Assembly (NCBI GenBank): GCA_945889645.1
Contig: CAMDCA010000019.1
Span: 1 to 35,388 of the forward strand
Length of the DNA: 35,388 nucleotides
Direction of reading: 5' to 3'
DNA from: Rhizobium sp. Q54
Lineage (GTDB): Bacteria; Pseudomonadota; Alphaproteobacteria; UBA2966; CAIVPW01
Part shown: positions 1-6,353 of the stretch, piece by piece
Numbering within the stretch: position 1 is the stretch's first letter
How the letters are laid out: the number at the start of each line of letters is the position of its first letter
Translations under genes and position numbers: made by a program
The notes under the pieces: generated by a model
Seen by the model: only the letters and a program-made list of their open reading frames with translations
Database searches by the model: none
Told to the model about the DNA's origin: nothing

Positions 1-46
1 CCGCGTCAGGCTGAACGGCATTCGGCTTCGTGATAGTGCTTGTCAT
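1..46 (-). CDS. Partial gene start, N-terminus beginning MTSTITKPNAVQPDA (left copy)
   Basis: ATG at 46-44 on the minus strand opens a frame that runs off the window edge after 15 codons. A ribosome binding site (GGAGA within ACAGGAGACCACGCC) sits about nine bases before the ATG, and the start is 23 bases after the stop of the upstream frame ending at 70, so the two are likely co-transcribed. The same start occurs at the right end (35343). The product cannot be identified from 15 residues. Confidence 0.45.
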   Translation of the reverse strand, partial: MTSTITKPNAVQPDA

Positions 47-147
47 GGCGTGGTCTCCTGTCCGGCGCGTCAAACGCCGCACTTGCTGGGGTTGAAGCAC
101 CCGGAGACTACGCCACCACCAATTCCAACCAACTTCGCGACGCCACC
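1..147. repeat. Terminal inverted repeat, left copy (147 bp, perfect)
   Basis: The first 147 bases are the exact reverse complement of the last 147 bases (35242-35388). The match stops at base 148, which is C here and T in the reverse-complemented right copy. On the minus strand it holds the last 25 codons of an open frame, a stop codon, a purine-rich ribosome binding site and the start of a second gene. The most economical reading is a sequence present at least twice in the genome, at which the assembly stopped on both sides. True telomere-like repeats of a linear replicon are less likely because the repeat is coding in character. Confidence 0.95.
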
Positions 148-339
148 CGCTGTTGCGGATACCAACTTGTTTGCCTCGGCAGGGGCGGCAAACGCGAACA
201 TGTGGAAAGGGATATTGGTGGTCTCCCAGCGACCTGAACCTTTGTTCTTCGGCACGTGCGGCTCAATCTCGGCCGCACCCACGATAGCCACCGTCTCCGC
301 GCTCGCGGCCATCGACCCGGCTTGCGCGCGCCGGTCCAC
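70..339 (-). CDS. Small unknown protein with Gly-rich, two-Cys C-terminus
   Basis: An 89-codon frame from GTG at 339. An internal ATG at 312 would give an 80-residue product. I do not recognise the family. The C-terminus is a small-residue stretch (GVAKLVGIGGGVVSG) followed by two cysteines spaced C-x5-C and a terminal CGV. This tail lies in the 147-bp terminal repeat and recurs in frame at the right end of the window behind a different N-terminal region. No convincing ribosome binding site supports either start, and the N-terminal half has no clear signal peptide. A Gly-rich hydrophobic tail with paired Cys could suit a small membrane or peptide-type product, but that is speculation. The frame could also be a junction of a repeat with unrelated sequence. 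Confidence 0.35.
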   Translation of the reverse strand: MDRRAQAGSMAASAETVAIVGAAEIEPHVPKNKGSGRWETTNIPFHMFAFAAPAEANKLVSATAGGVAKLVGIGGGVVSGCFNPSKCGV

Positions 340-618
340 CAGGCAGCATGTGTTGCCCCCTCTCGCACTTCTACCGCATTTCGCATCGGTGCGACGTGAA
401 GTCGATCACTCGAGCGCAACGGAAGCAGCCCACGACCACCGGCTCGATTATCCCTTGAAAAAGCGCCCGGCGCGAGATGTGCCTCAACCCCTGAAGCCGG
501 CGTCAGGCCGTTCTTGGAGCGAGTGGAAAGGTGGGCCGGCGGGCGAGGGGACTGGTGCTTGGCCGAGAGTGGTCGCCTATACTTCGCGCCCCACCGGCCC
601 GCGCCCCTTTTCCCTCCC

Positions 619-1185
619 GTGATCACCACTCTTCCCAATCTGCTGACGCTGTCGCGCATCGTGGTGATCCCGCTGGTGGTGGCGGCGTTTTATCTCGAGT
701 CGCCGTGGGATGATTGGGTGCCGTTGGGGTTGTTTGCGTACGCGTCCATCACCGACTTCTTCGATGGGTATCTGGCGCGGTCGTGGGGGCAGATGTCGGC
801 GTTGGGGCGCTTTCTGGACCCGATCGCGGACAAGCTGCTGATCGCCACGGTCATTTTGATGCTGGTGGCGTTGGACCGCATCAGTGGGTGGCACGTGCTG
901 CCGGCCATCGTCATTCTGTTGCGCGAGATCCTGGTGTCGGGGCTGCGCCAGTTTCTGGCGGAGGTGCGGGTTTCCGTGCCCGTGTCGGCGATGGCGAAGT
1001 GGAAGACTGGGATTCAGATGGTGGCGTTGGGGTTTCTTCTCGCCAGCGGGAGCGGCGATGGGGTGCTGCCGGGTGTCGGTACGGCCACACTCATTGGTGA
1101 GTATGGGTTGTGGGTGGCGGCGATTCTCACGCTGTACACGGGGTGGGATTATTTGCGCGCCGGGCGCGTTCATCTTGGCGTCTGA
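619..1185 (+). CDS. pgsA: CDP-diacylglycerol--glycerol-3-phosphate 3-phosphatidyltransferase
   Basis: This membrane enzyme makes phosphatidylglycerophosphate from CDP-diacylglycerol and glycerol-3-phosphate, the committed step to phosphatidylglycerol. The product has 188 residues, usual for PgsA. The full CDP-alcohol phosphotransferase signature DG(x2)AR(x8)G(x3)D(x3)D is present, with D46, D49, G50, A53, R54, G63, D67 and D71. The N-terminal TLPNLLTLSRI is also typical of the family, and four to six hydrophobic segments follow. I chose GTG at 619 because the conserved N-terminus begins there. The same frame is open back to 514 but that extension has no family character. The next gene, mobB, starts 87 bases downstream, and a palindromic repeat lies between them. 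Confidence 0.93.
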   Translation: MITTLPNLLTLSRIVVIPLVVAAFYLESPWDDWVPLGLFAYASITDFFDGYLARSWGQMSALGRFLDPIADKLLIATVILMLVALDRISGWHVLPAIVILLREILVSGLRQFLAEVRVSVPVSAMAKWKTGIQMVALGFLLASGSGDGVLPGVGTATLIGEYGLWVAAILTLYTGWDYLRAGRVHLGV

Positions 1186-1203
1186 GTCTCGCATCAGCAC
1201 CCC

Positions 1204-1257
1204 CGTGGTCCGAATGTCTGGTCGCGCCACCGCGCGACACATTCACGCTGCGAGCGG
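1204..1257. repeat. Dispersed palindromic repeat, copy A
   Basis: A segment between pgsA and mobB contains the hairpin GTCGCGC-cacc-GCGCGAC (1221-1238), flanked by CGTGGTCCG on one side and CACGCT on the other. A very similar segment in the same order lies at 4947-4999, upstream of the symporter gene. The shared core covers roughly 50 bases with only a few mismatches. It is intergenic and behaves like a REP-type element. Whether it also ends pgsA transcription cannot be decided from sequence. Confidence 0.6.
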
Positions 1258-1272
1258 TGTGGGCGGCACCGC

Positions 1273-1776
1273 GTGAGTGCATTGCTGGGCATCGCTGGCC
1301 CGAGTGGATCGGGGAAGACAACTCTGATTGAGAAGGTCGTGCCGATTTTGGTGGCGACGGGGATGAAGGTGTCCACCGTCAAGCATGTGCACCACACGGT
1401 CGAGGTGGACGTGCCGGGCAAGGATAGTTGGCGGCATGCCAAGGCCGGCGCGCACGAGGTGATGATTGCGCTGGCCGATGGCTGGGTGCTGCATCATCCG
1501 AGGCGCGACAGCGGGCGGGCGGCGTTGTTGGACATGGTGGCCAACATGAGTCCGTGCGACCTGATCCTGATCGAAGGGTTCCGCGACATGGCGATCCCGC
1601 GCGTGCGGCTGTTCGAGCTGGAGGCCAATCCGCGCACCGTTGTGGTGCTGGACCCGAAGGTGGTCGCGGTGGTCGGGACCAAGGTGCCGGAAGGCTATGC
1701 GGTGCCGGCGTTCGCGCGCGATGATGCGCTGGGCGTCGCGACGTTCGTCCTCCAGTACACCAAGCAGCACGCGTGA
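1273..1776 (+). CDS. mobB: Molybdopterin-guanine dinucleotide biosynthesis adaptor MobB
   Basis: MobB is a GTP-binding P-loop protein that assists MobA in attaching GMP to molybdopterin for bis-MGD enzymes. The 167-residue product starts at GTG 1273 and shows Walker A GPSGSGKTT at residues 9-17, the following TVKHVHH segment, and the family motif DLILIEGFRD near residue 100, all typical of MobB. The length fits a stand-alone MobB. No mobA, moaD or moeA is visible in the window, so its partner genes lie elsewhere. Its stop codon overlaps the GTG of the next gene in the GTGA arrangement, which suggests translational coupling with the DUF1905 protein. Confidence 0.92.
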   Translation: MSALLGIAGPSGSGKTTLIEKVVPILVATGMKVSTVKHVHHTVEVDVPGKDSWRHAKAGAHEVMIALADGWVLHHPRRDSGRAALLDMVANMSPCDLILIEGFRDMAIPRVRLFELEANPRTVVVLDPKVVAVVGTKVPEGYAVPAFARDDALGVATFVLQYTKQHA

Positions 1777-2060
1777 CGTTCACCGTGCGGGCAAAGGTGT
1801 GGCGCTATCCCGGCGCGGGGGGATGGCATTTCCTGACCGTCAGCCGCGCGGCGTCGAATGCCATCAAGAGCATGCCGCGGAGACGGAAGATCGGCTGGGG
1901 ATCGGTGCCGATACGCGCCACGATCGGCGGCGCCGAATGGCGCACCAGCCTGTTCCCTGGCAAGGACGGCCGCTATCTGTTGCCGGTCAAGGCGGCGGTG
2001 CGCGCCAGCCAGGGGTTGGGGGATGGATCGACCGTGCGCGTAATCCTGCGCCTGCAATGA
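1773..2060 (+). CDS. DUF1905 domain protein
   Basis: A 95-residue protein that looks like a single DUF1905 domain, a small beta-rich fold of unknown role. Recognisable features are the N-terminal FTVRAKVWRYPG..GWHFLTV strand pair, the ..GWGSVPIRATIGG.. segment and the LFPGKDGRYLLPVKAAVR segment. The start is the GTG at 1773, whose GTGA overlaps the mobB stop. The gene's own stop overlaps the ATG of the following membrane protein in the same way. The three genes are therefore very likely one transcript, but no functional link to molybdenum cofactor synthesis is known to me. Confidence 0.8.
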   Translation: MTFTVRAKVWRYPGAGGWHFLTVSRAASNAIKSMPRRRKIGWGSVPIRATIGGAEWRTSLFPGKDGRYLLPVKAAVRASQGLGDGSTVRVILRLQ

Positions 2061-3058
2061 AGTCCACCACCAAGGTGCTGGCGATCGGCGCCAAGGCGGC
2101 CGCATCGCTCGGCCTGCTGTGGCTGGCGCTGCGCGGCATCGACTTCGGCGCGGTGTGGACGGCGCTGGGCAACGTCGAGGCGCGCTGGCTGATCGTCGCG
2201 CCGCTGGCGCTGACCTTTGGCGCGCTGGTGAGCGGCGTGCGCTGGCATGTGCTGCTGCGGGCCCACGCGGTGCCGGTGCCGCTGCGGCGTGCCACGGCGC
2301 TGGTGCTGATCTCCAATTTCTTCAATTCGGGGCTGCCGTCCACCTTCGGCGGCGACGCGGCGCGCATCTACTATGCGACCAAGGGCGCGGGCGCCAAGGC
2401 CGGCGCAGTTCTTCCGGCGGTGACGGCGACCATCCTGCTCGACCGCTTCGCCGGACTGGCGTGCGTGATGCTGGTGACGGTGGCGGTGACGCTACTGGCG
2501 CCGTACGGCCTGGAGTTCACGCCGCTGTGGCGCACGGCCAGCTTGGCGCTGGGACTTGGCGTCGCCGGCGGGTTCGTGTTCCTGGCGCTGATCAACGTGG
2601 TGCCGCGGCCGGCGTCGTGGACGGCGCGCGCGGCGGGCGGCAGCGGATGGACGGCGGCCATCGTCGATACGCTGGCGGCGATTGCGGCGCTGCGCGTGTC
2701 GGTGGCGGCAACCGGCGTAGCCACCGTGGTGTCGATTCCGGTGGTGGTCAGCGTCGGGGTCGCCCTGGCCGCGCTGAGTGCCGCCACAGGGCCCGAGGGC
2801 GCGCTGGGACTGGGGCGCGCGGTCGCCATCGCCGGGCCGCTGGTCCTGGCGACATCGGTGCCGATCTCGTTCGCCGGCTGGGGCGTGCGCGAGGTGCTGC
2901 TGGTGCAGTTGTTCCCGCTGCTCGGCCTCCCGGCTGAAGCGGGACTTATTACGTCGGTGCTGTTCGGGCTGAGCGTGTTCGTCGCCGGGACGCCCGGCCT
3001 GGTTGCGTGGCTGCTGCTGCAGCGGCCGGACGAAAGCGAGCAACCGCGCGCGGCGTGA
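2057..3058 (+). CDS. YbhN/UPF0104-type membrane protein (lysylphosphatidylglycerol synthase TM-region family)
   Basis: An integral membrane protein of 333 residues with about eight hydrophobic segments. It resembles the flippase-like transmembrane half of MprF, without the catalytic aminoacyl-transferase half. Family marks include the ALGNVEARWL start of the second segment, SNFFNSGLPSTFGGDAAR near residue 85, a conserved ILLDRFAGL motif, and SFAGWGVRE followed by a C-terminal VAGTPGLVAWLL. ATG 2057 overlaps the stop of the DUF1905 gene (ATGA). The frame is open upstream through mobB but only as a shadow. The exact substrate is not known. A lipid-related role is inferred from family membership, which would fit with pgsA three genes upstream. 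Confidence 0.82.
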   Translation: MKSTTKVLAIGAKAAASLGLLWLALRGIDFGAVWTALGNVEARWLIVAPLALTFGALVSGVRWHVLLRAHAVPVPLRRATALVLISNFFNSGLPSTFGGDAARIYYATKGAGAKAGAVLPAVTATILLDRFAGLACVMLVTVAVTLLAPYGLEFTPLWRTASLALGLGVAGGFVFLALINVVPRPASWTARAAGGSGWTAAIVDTLAAIAALRVSVAATGVATVVSIPVVVSVGVALAALSAATGPEGALGLGRAVAIAGPLVLATSVPISFAGWGVREVLLVQLFPLLGLPAEAGLITSVLFGLSVFVAGTPGLVAWLLLQRPDESEQPRAA

Positions 3059-3061
3059 GCC

Positions 3062-3418
3062 TTAGTGCGCGGCGGACGCCTTGCGCAGCTTCGACGTCAG
3101 CGAGCGCAGCAGGGCGCGCACCAGCGGGTCGGATTCTTCGAGACGCCGCTGGAATTCGACCGGCGTGATGACGACGCAGGTGGTCGGCTCGCGCGCCACG
3201 GCGCTGGCCGAGCGTGGCAGGGCGTCGATCAGCGCCATCTCGCCGACCATCTCGCCGGCCTTGAGCATGCCGAGCGGAATGGGCTTGCCGTCTTGGGCGG
3301 CCGAAACCTCGACCGCACCGGCCTGGATCAGGTAGGCGCAACGCGGCGCGTCGCCGGCCTTGAAGATGGATTGGCCGATCGAGAACGTCTCGCGCCGCAG
3401 GATGTCGTGGTTGCCCAT
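3062..3418 (-). CDS. Cyclic nucleotide-binding domain protein (Crp-type sensor domain only)
   Basis: A 118-residue protein made of one cNMP-binding beta-roll. Visible are the FSIGQSIFKAGDAP entry strand, YLIQAGAVEVS, and a phosphate-binding cassette-like GEMVGEMALIDALPRSASAVA at residues about 60-80, where the conserved Gly-Glu and Pro-Arg-Ser-Ala are kept. There is no HTH, kinase or transporter domain, so it acts as a stand-alone sensor or adaptor. I took ATG 3418; the frame is open to 3472 but the extra 18 residues show no domain. It ends head-on with the YbhN-like gene three bases away. Two hairpins lie between it and the upstream symporter gene. The ligand is unknown. Confidence 0.85.
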   Translation of the reverse strand: MGNHDILRRETFSIGQSIFKAGDAPRCAYLIQAGAVEVSAAQDGKPIPLGMLKAGEMVGEMALIDALPRSASAVAREPTTCVVITPVEFQRRLEESDPLVRALLRSLTSKLRKASAAH

Positions 3419-3447
3419 GGCAGAGCGAAGCGTGTCATGCCCGGAGC

Positions 3448-3474
3448 GGTTGTGCTGTAACGCAGCGCACAACC
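3448..3474. repeat. Inverted repeat upstream of the cNMP-binding gene
   Basis: GGTTGTGC at 3448-3455 is the exact reverse complement of GCACAACC at 3467-3474, with an 11-base spacer. It lies 30-56 bases before the ATG of the cNMP-binding gene, a position that would suit either an operator or a weak transcript end. There is no T-run. Function is not established. Confidence 0.4.
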
Positions 3475-3491
3475 TGTTCGAGGATCGCTGC

Positions 3492-3517
3492 GGGGCAGAT
3501 TCCGGGCCTTCTGCCCC
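3492..3517 (-). terminator. Hairpin after the symporter gene
   Basis: A perfect 8-bp stem, GGGGCAGA (3492-3499) and TCTGCCCC (3510-3517), with a 10-base loop. It starts about 30 bases downstream of the symporter stop on the minus strand. No U-tract follows on that strand, so it may slow or end transcription, or protect the 3' end. The call as terminator rests on position and stem strength only. Confidence 0.4.
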
Positions 3518-3547
3518 TTCTCGCCCAGGCCAAGCCCGCCCTAGCGG

Positions 3548-4933
3548 CTATCGTGCGCGGGCCGGCAAGGGTGCGCGCCGTTCGTAGTAGGCGACGGCGA
3601 AGAACGTGGCGGCGGCGAGCGCCAGCGACAGGAGGAACGCGGCGTCCTCGTAGACGACGCCGAACACGATGGTGCCGGCCAGCCCGGCAACCAGAGCGGC
3701 CAGCGCGGCGCGCGGACCACCCAGGCCGCTCCACAATCCCACCACCACGGTGACGGCGATTCCGGCGGTACCGTACGACGATGCGGTGGAGACCAGTTCG
3801 TACACGCTGTCGGAGCCGGTGGCGATGATGTAGGCGGCAACGCCGGCGAGCGCCGTGACGATGCGCGCGTTCAGCAGGCGCTGGTCGTCCGACATCCACG
3901 GCACCATCGGATCGAGGATGTTGCGCGTCGCCAGCGCCGACACGGCCAGCAGGGTCGAATCCACCGTGGACAGAATGGCCGAGACCAGCGCGCCGGCGAA
4001 GAAGACGAACAGGATCGGCGGCATCAGTTCCTTGGCCAGCAGCGGCAGGAAGGTGTCGTCGTAGGCGAGCCCGAGGTCGAGGTGCGAGCCGATCAGCGCC
4101 ACCGCGACCGGGATCAGGCCGACGACGAAGTAGATGCCGGCCGCAACGAAGCAGGCGTTGCGCGCGATCGACGGCGTCTTGGCGCCGAGGAAGCGCGAGA
4201 TCGCCTCCTGCGCCACCAGGCTGCCGACAATGGGGACGGCCCACGCGTCGAGGCGCGACAGCATGCCCTCCTCGGGATCGGCGAAGCGCAATTGCTCGGG
4301 CGTGATCGAAGCGATGCCGGCGTCGAAGCCACCGGCGGCGACGAACACGAACACCAACAGCAGCAGCAGGCCGATGACGACGACCGTCTCGTGGAACAGG
4401 TCGTTGATGGCGTCGCCGAGCAGGCCGCCGAGCGTCGTGTACAGCACGACGACGACCAGCGAGACGAGCAGCGCCGATTCGATTTCGACCGGGGCGACGA
4501 CGGTGATGACCTCGCCAAGCGCCAGCAGTTGTGCTGCTGCCCACATGATCGACGTTGGGATCATGATGAGGACGGCGAGCAGTTCGACCAAGCGGCCGTA
4601 GCGCTCGCGGAAGAAATCGCCGAGCGTCATGTAATTGCGGGCGCGCATCTTGTAGGCGATCAGGAACGCCATGCCGACCAGGCACAGCGTGTAGCCGAAC
4701 GGATCGGCGCGGCCGCCGGACAGCCCCACCTCGGCGACCGAGGCGCCGGAGCCCATGATGGTTTCGGCACCGAACCAGGTGGCGAACAGCGACCCGCTGA
4801 CCAGCACTAGGCCGAGTTGGCGCCCGGCGACGAGATAGTCCGCCTCGCCCGCGATCCGCTTGGACGCCCACCAGCTGATGGCCAGCGAGATGAAGAAGTA
4901 CAACGCGATCGCGATCCAGAGTCCGGAACTCAT
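3548..4933 (-). CDS. Sodium:solute symporter family protein
   Basis: A 461-residue inner-membrane transporter of the SSS family (LeuT fold), with about 13 hydrophobic segments. Typical marks are the N-terminal DYLVAGRQLG motif after the first helix, then SLFATWFGAETIMGSG, MTLGDFFRERYGRLVE, and the sodium-site helix AGALVSAILSTVDSTLLAVSA in the middle. The ion is inferred from the family. The substrate cannot be read from the sequence; solutes such as proline, pantothenate or short acids are all possible. I chose ATG 4933 because GGGGGA lies six bases upstream. The frame continues to 4990 through a palindromic repeat that is not coding in character. The gene stands alone. Confidence 0.9.
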   Translation of the reverse strand: MSSGLWIAIALYFFISLAISWWASKRIAGEADYLVAGRQLGLVLVSGSLFATWFGAETIMGSGASVAEVGLSGGRADPFGYTLCLVGMAFLIAYKMRARNYMTLGDFFRERYGRLVELLAVLIMIPTSIMWAAAQLLALGEVITVVAPVEIESALLVSLVVVVLYTTLGGLLGDAINDLFHETVVVIGLLLLLVFVFVAAGGFDAGIASITPEQLRFADPEEGMLSRLDAWAVPIVGSLVAQEAISRFLGAKTPSIARNACFVAAGIYFVVGLIPVAVALIGSHLDLGLAYDDTFLPLLAKELMPPILFVFFAGALVSAILSTVDSTLLAVSALATRNILDPMVPWMSDDQRLLNARIVTALAGVAAYIIATGSDSVYELVSTASSYGTAGIAVTVVVGLWSGLGGPRAALAALVAGLAGTIVFGVVYEDAAFLLSLALAAATFFAVAYYERRAPLPARAR

Positions 4934-4946
4934 AGCCATCCCCCAA

Positions 4947-4999
4947 CGTGGTCCGCATGAGGGGTCGCGCCAGCGCGCGACTCCGTCCACGCTTCGACC
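4947..4999. repeat. Dispersed palindromic repeat, copy B
   Basis: This is the second copy of the element at 1204-1257. It has the same order of CGTGGTCCG, a three-base variable spacer after CATG/AATG, the hairpin GTCGCGC-cagc-GCGCGAC, then CACGCT and a TCGA/GCGA end. The central variable base of the loop differs. It lies directly upstream of the symporter gene, so transcription of that gene either starts downstream of it or passes through it. Confidence 0.6.
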
Positions 5000-5120
5000 G
5001 AGCCTGAGCAGATTAGATCAATACTCCGACCAAGGCGGTTAACGGCGGATGGTGCGGCGCCGGCCACGCGGGTATGATCCGGCCGCATTTTTCCGACCTT
5101 TACGCCCGGTTTTCCCGCCG

Positions 5121-6326
5121 ATGATGAAGCGCATCCTTACCGGCCTGGTGGCCGTCGCCGTGGTCGCCGTCCTGGCCGGCGCCGGCGTGCTGGTGGCCAA
5201 GTTCGACGAGCTCAAGTGGTACCTGTCGAGCCCGCGCGTGCACTACGGCGATATGGAGCGCACGACACCGCCGGTCTACTTTTTCGAGGAGCAGTGGGCG
5301 GCGCACCCGGCCCGCAAGGACGGCGCCGACCTGGTGCCGGCCGGCTTCACCGACAACCAGGCGACCGCCAAGGCGGACGTGTTCTTCGTCCATGGCACCG
5401 CGTACTTCGGCGACAAGTGGATCGGCGAGGCGCATGACGCCGATGCTGAGACCATCATCAACGGTCCGCTGATGGCGATGGACGCGTCGGCGTTCAACGG
5501 CTGCTGCCGCGTGTTTGCGCCGCGCTACCGCATGGCGCAGTTCGCCGCCATCGAGCAGACCACCGGCGACGGGCGCAACGCGCTGGAGCTCGCCTACACC
5601 GACATCGTGCGCGCGTTCGACAGCTACATCATGGAGGACAACGGGGGACGGCCGTTCATTCTGGTCGGCCACGACCAGGGCGCCATCCTGGTGCAGCGCC
5701 TGATGGATCTGCGCATCACGCCCGACACACGCATCTCGGAACGCTTGGTGGCAGCCTATTTGATCGGCGGCGGCATCGCCTTGAACCGCTTCCAGGGCAG
5801 CTTCAAGCGACTGCACCCGTGCGCCACCAGCACCGACAGCTTCTGCGTGGTGGCGTGGGAGACGTTCGTCGAGGGCACCGACCCGCGCGCACACCCGAAT
5901 GCGACGGAAGCGTGGGACACGCGCGCGTGGACGTTCCTCAATGAGGAAGCGCGGGTGTGCACCAACCCGCTGACGTGGACGATGGACGCAACGGCGCCGG
6001 CGAGTGCCAACCTGGGCGCCCTGCCTGTGGGCATCGACATCGGCCTCGGCATCAACCGCATGATGGGCGCCATCCCTACGGCGAACGTCGGACGCTACAA
6101 GGCGCTGCCGGAGCTGAAGCCGGCGTACACCGGCGCCACGTGCAGGGACGGCTTCCTGATGGTGCCGAAGCCGAAGGACAGCGTGTTCACCCACGGCTGG
6201 CGCGGCACCGGCAACCTGCACCTATCGGACATCACGCTGTTCTGGGCCAACATCCGCCAGAACACCATCGAACGCGTCGAAGCGTTCGTGAAGGACCGCC
6301 CGGCGTACAACCCGCGGGCGCTGTAG
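5121..6326 (+). CDS. DUF3089 alpha/beta-hydrolase with Asp in the nucleophile elbow
   Basis: A 401-residue secreted or membrane-anchored hydrolase. Residues about 5-28 form one hydrophobic helix after MMKR, so it is an uncleaved anchor or a signal peptide facing the periplasm. DUF3089 marks follow: PPVYFFEEQW, ADVFFVHGTAYFG, ASAFNGCCRVFAPRYRMAQ, and a C-terminal NLHLSDITLFWANIRQN that probably carries the catalytic His/Asp region. The nucleophile elbow reads VGHDQGA with Asp at residue 185 (codon GAC, 5673-5675), where the family normally has GHSQG with Ser. Asp in this place is the rule in epoxide hydrolases and haloalkane dehalogenases. ATG 5121 or 5124 is the start, since the conserved region begins there. 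The neighbours give no substrate clue. Confidence 0.82.
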   Translation: MMKRILTGLVAVAVVAVLAGAGVLVAKFDELKWYLSSPRVHYGDMERTTPPVYFFEEQWAAHPARKDGADLVPAGFTDNQATAKADVFFVHGTAYFGDKWIGEAHDADAETIINGPLMAMDASAFNGCCRVFAPRYRMAQFAAIEQTTGDGRNALELAYTDIVRAFDSYIMEDNGGRPFILVGHDQGAILVQRLMDLRITPDTRISERLVAAYLIGGGIALNRFQGSFKRLHPCATSTDSFCVVAWETFVEGTDPRAHPNATEAWDTRAWTFLNEEARVCTNPLTWTMDATAPASANLGALPVGIDIGLGINRMMGAIPTANVGRYKALPELKPAYTGATCRDGFLMVPKPKDSVFTHGWRGTGNLHLSDITLFWANIRQNTIERVEAFVKDRPAYNPRAL

Positions 6327-6353
6327 GCCCGCGCCGCGCGGACGGCAATCGGC

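Noticed and set aside
50-622. Open frames on both strands before pgsA
   Set aside because: Proline- and arginine-rich, no domain and no ribosome binding site. They overlap the terminal repeat or the pgsA start.
3435-4958. Long minus-strand frame overlapping the symporter
   Set aside because: A shadow frame rich in Arg/His. The true symporter frame at 3548-4933 has transmembrane helices and family motifs.
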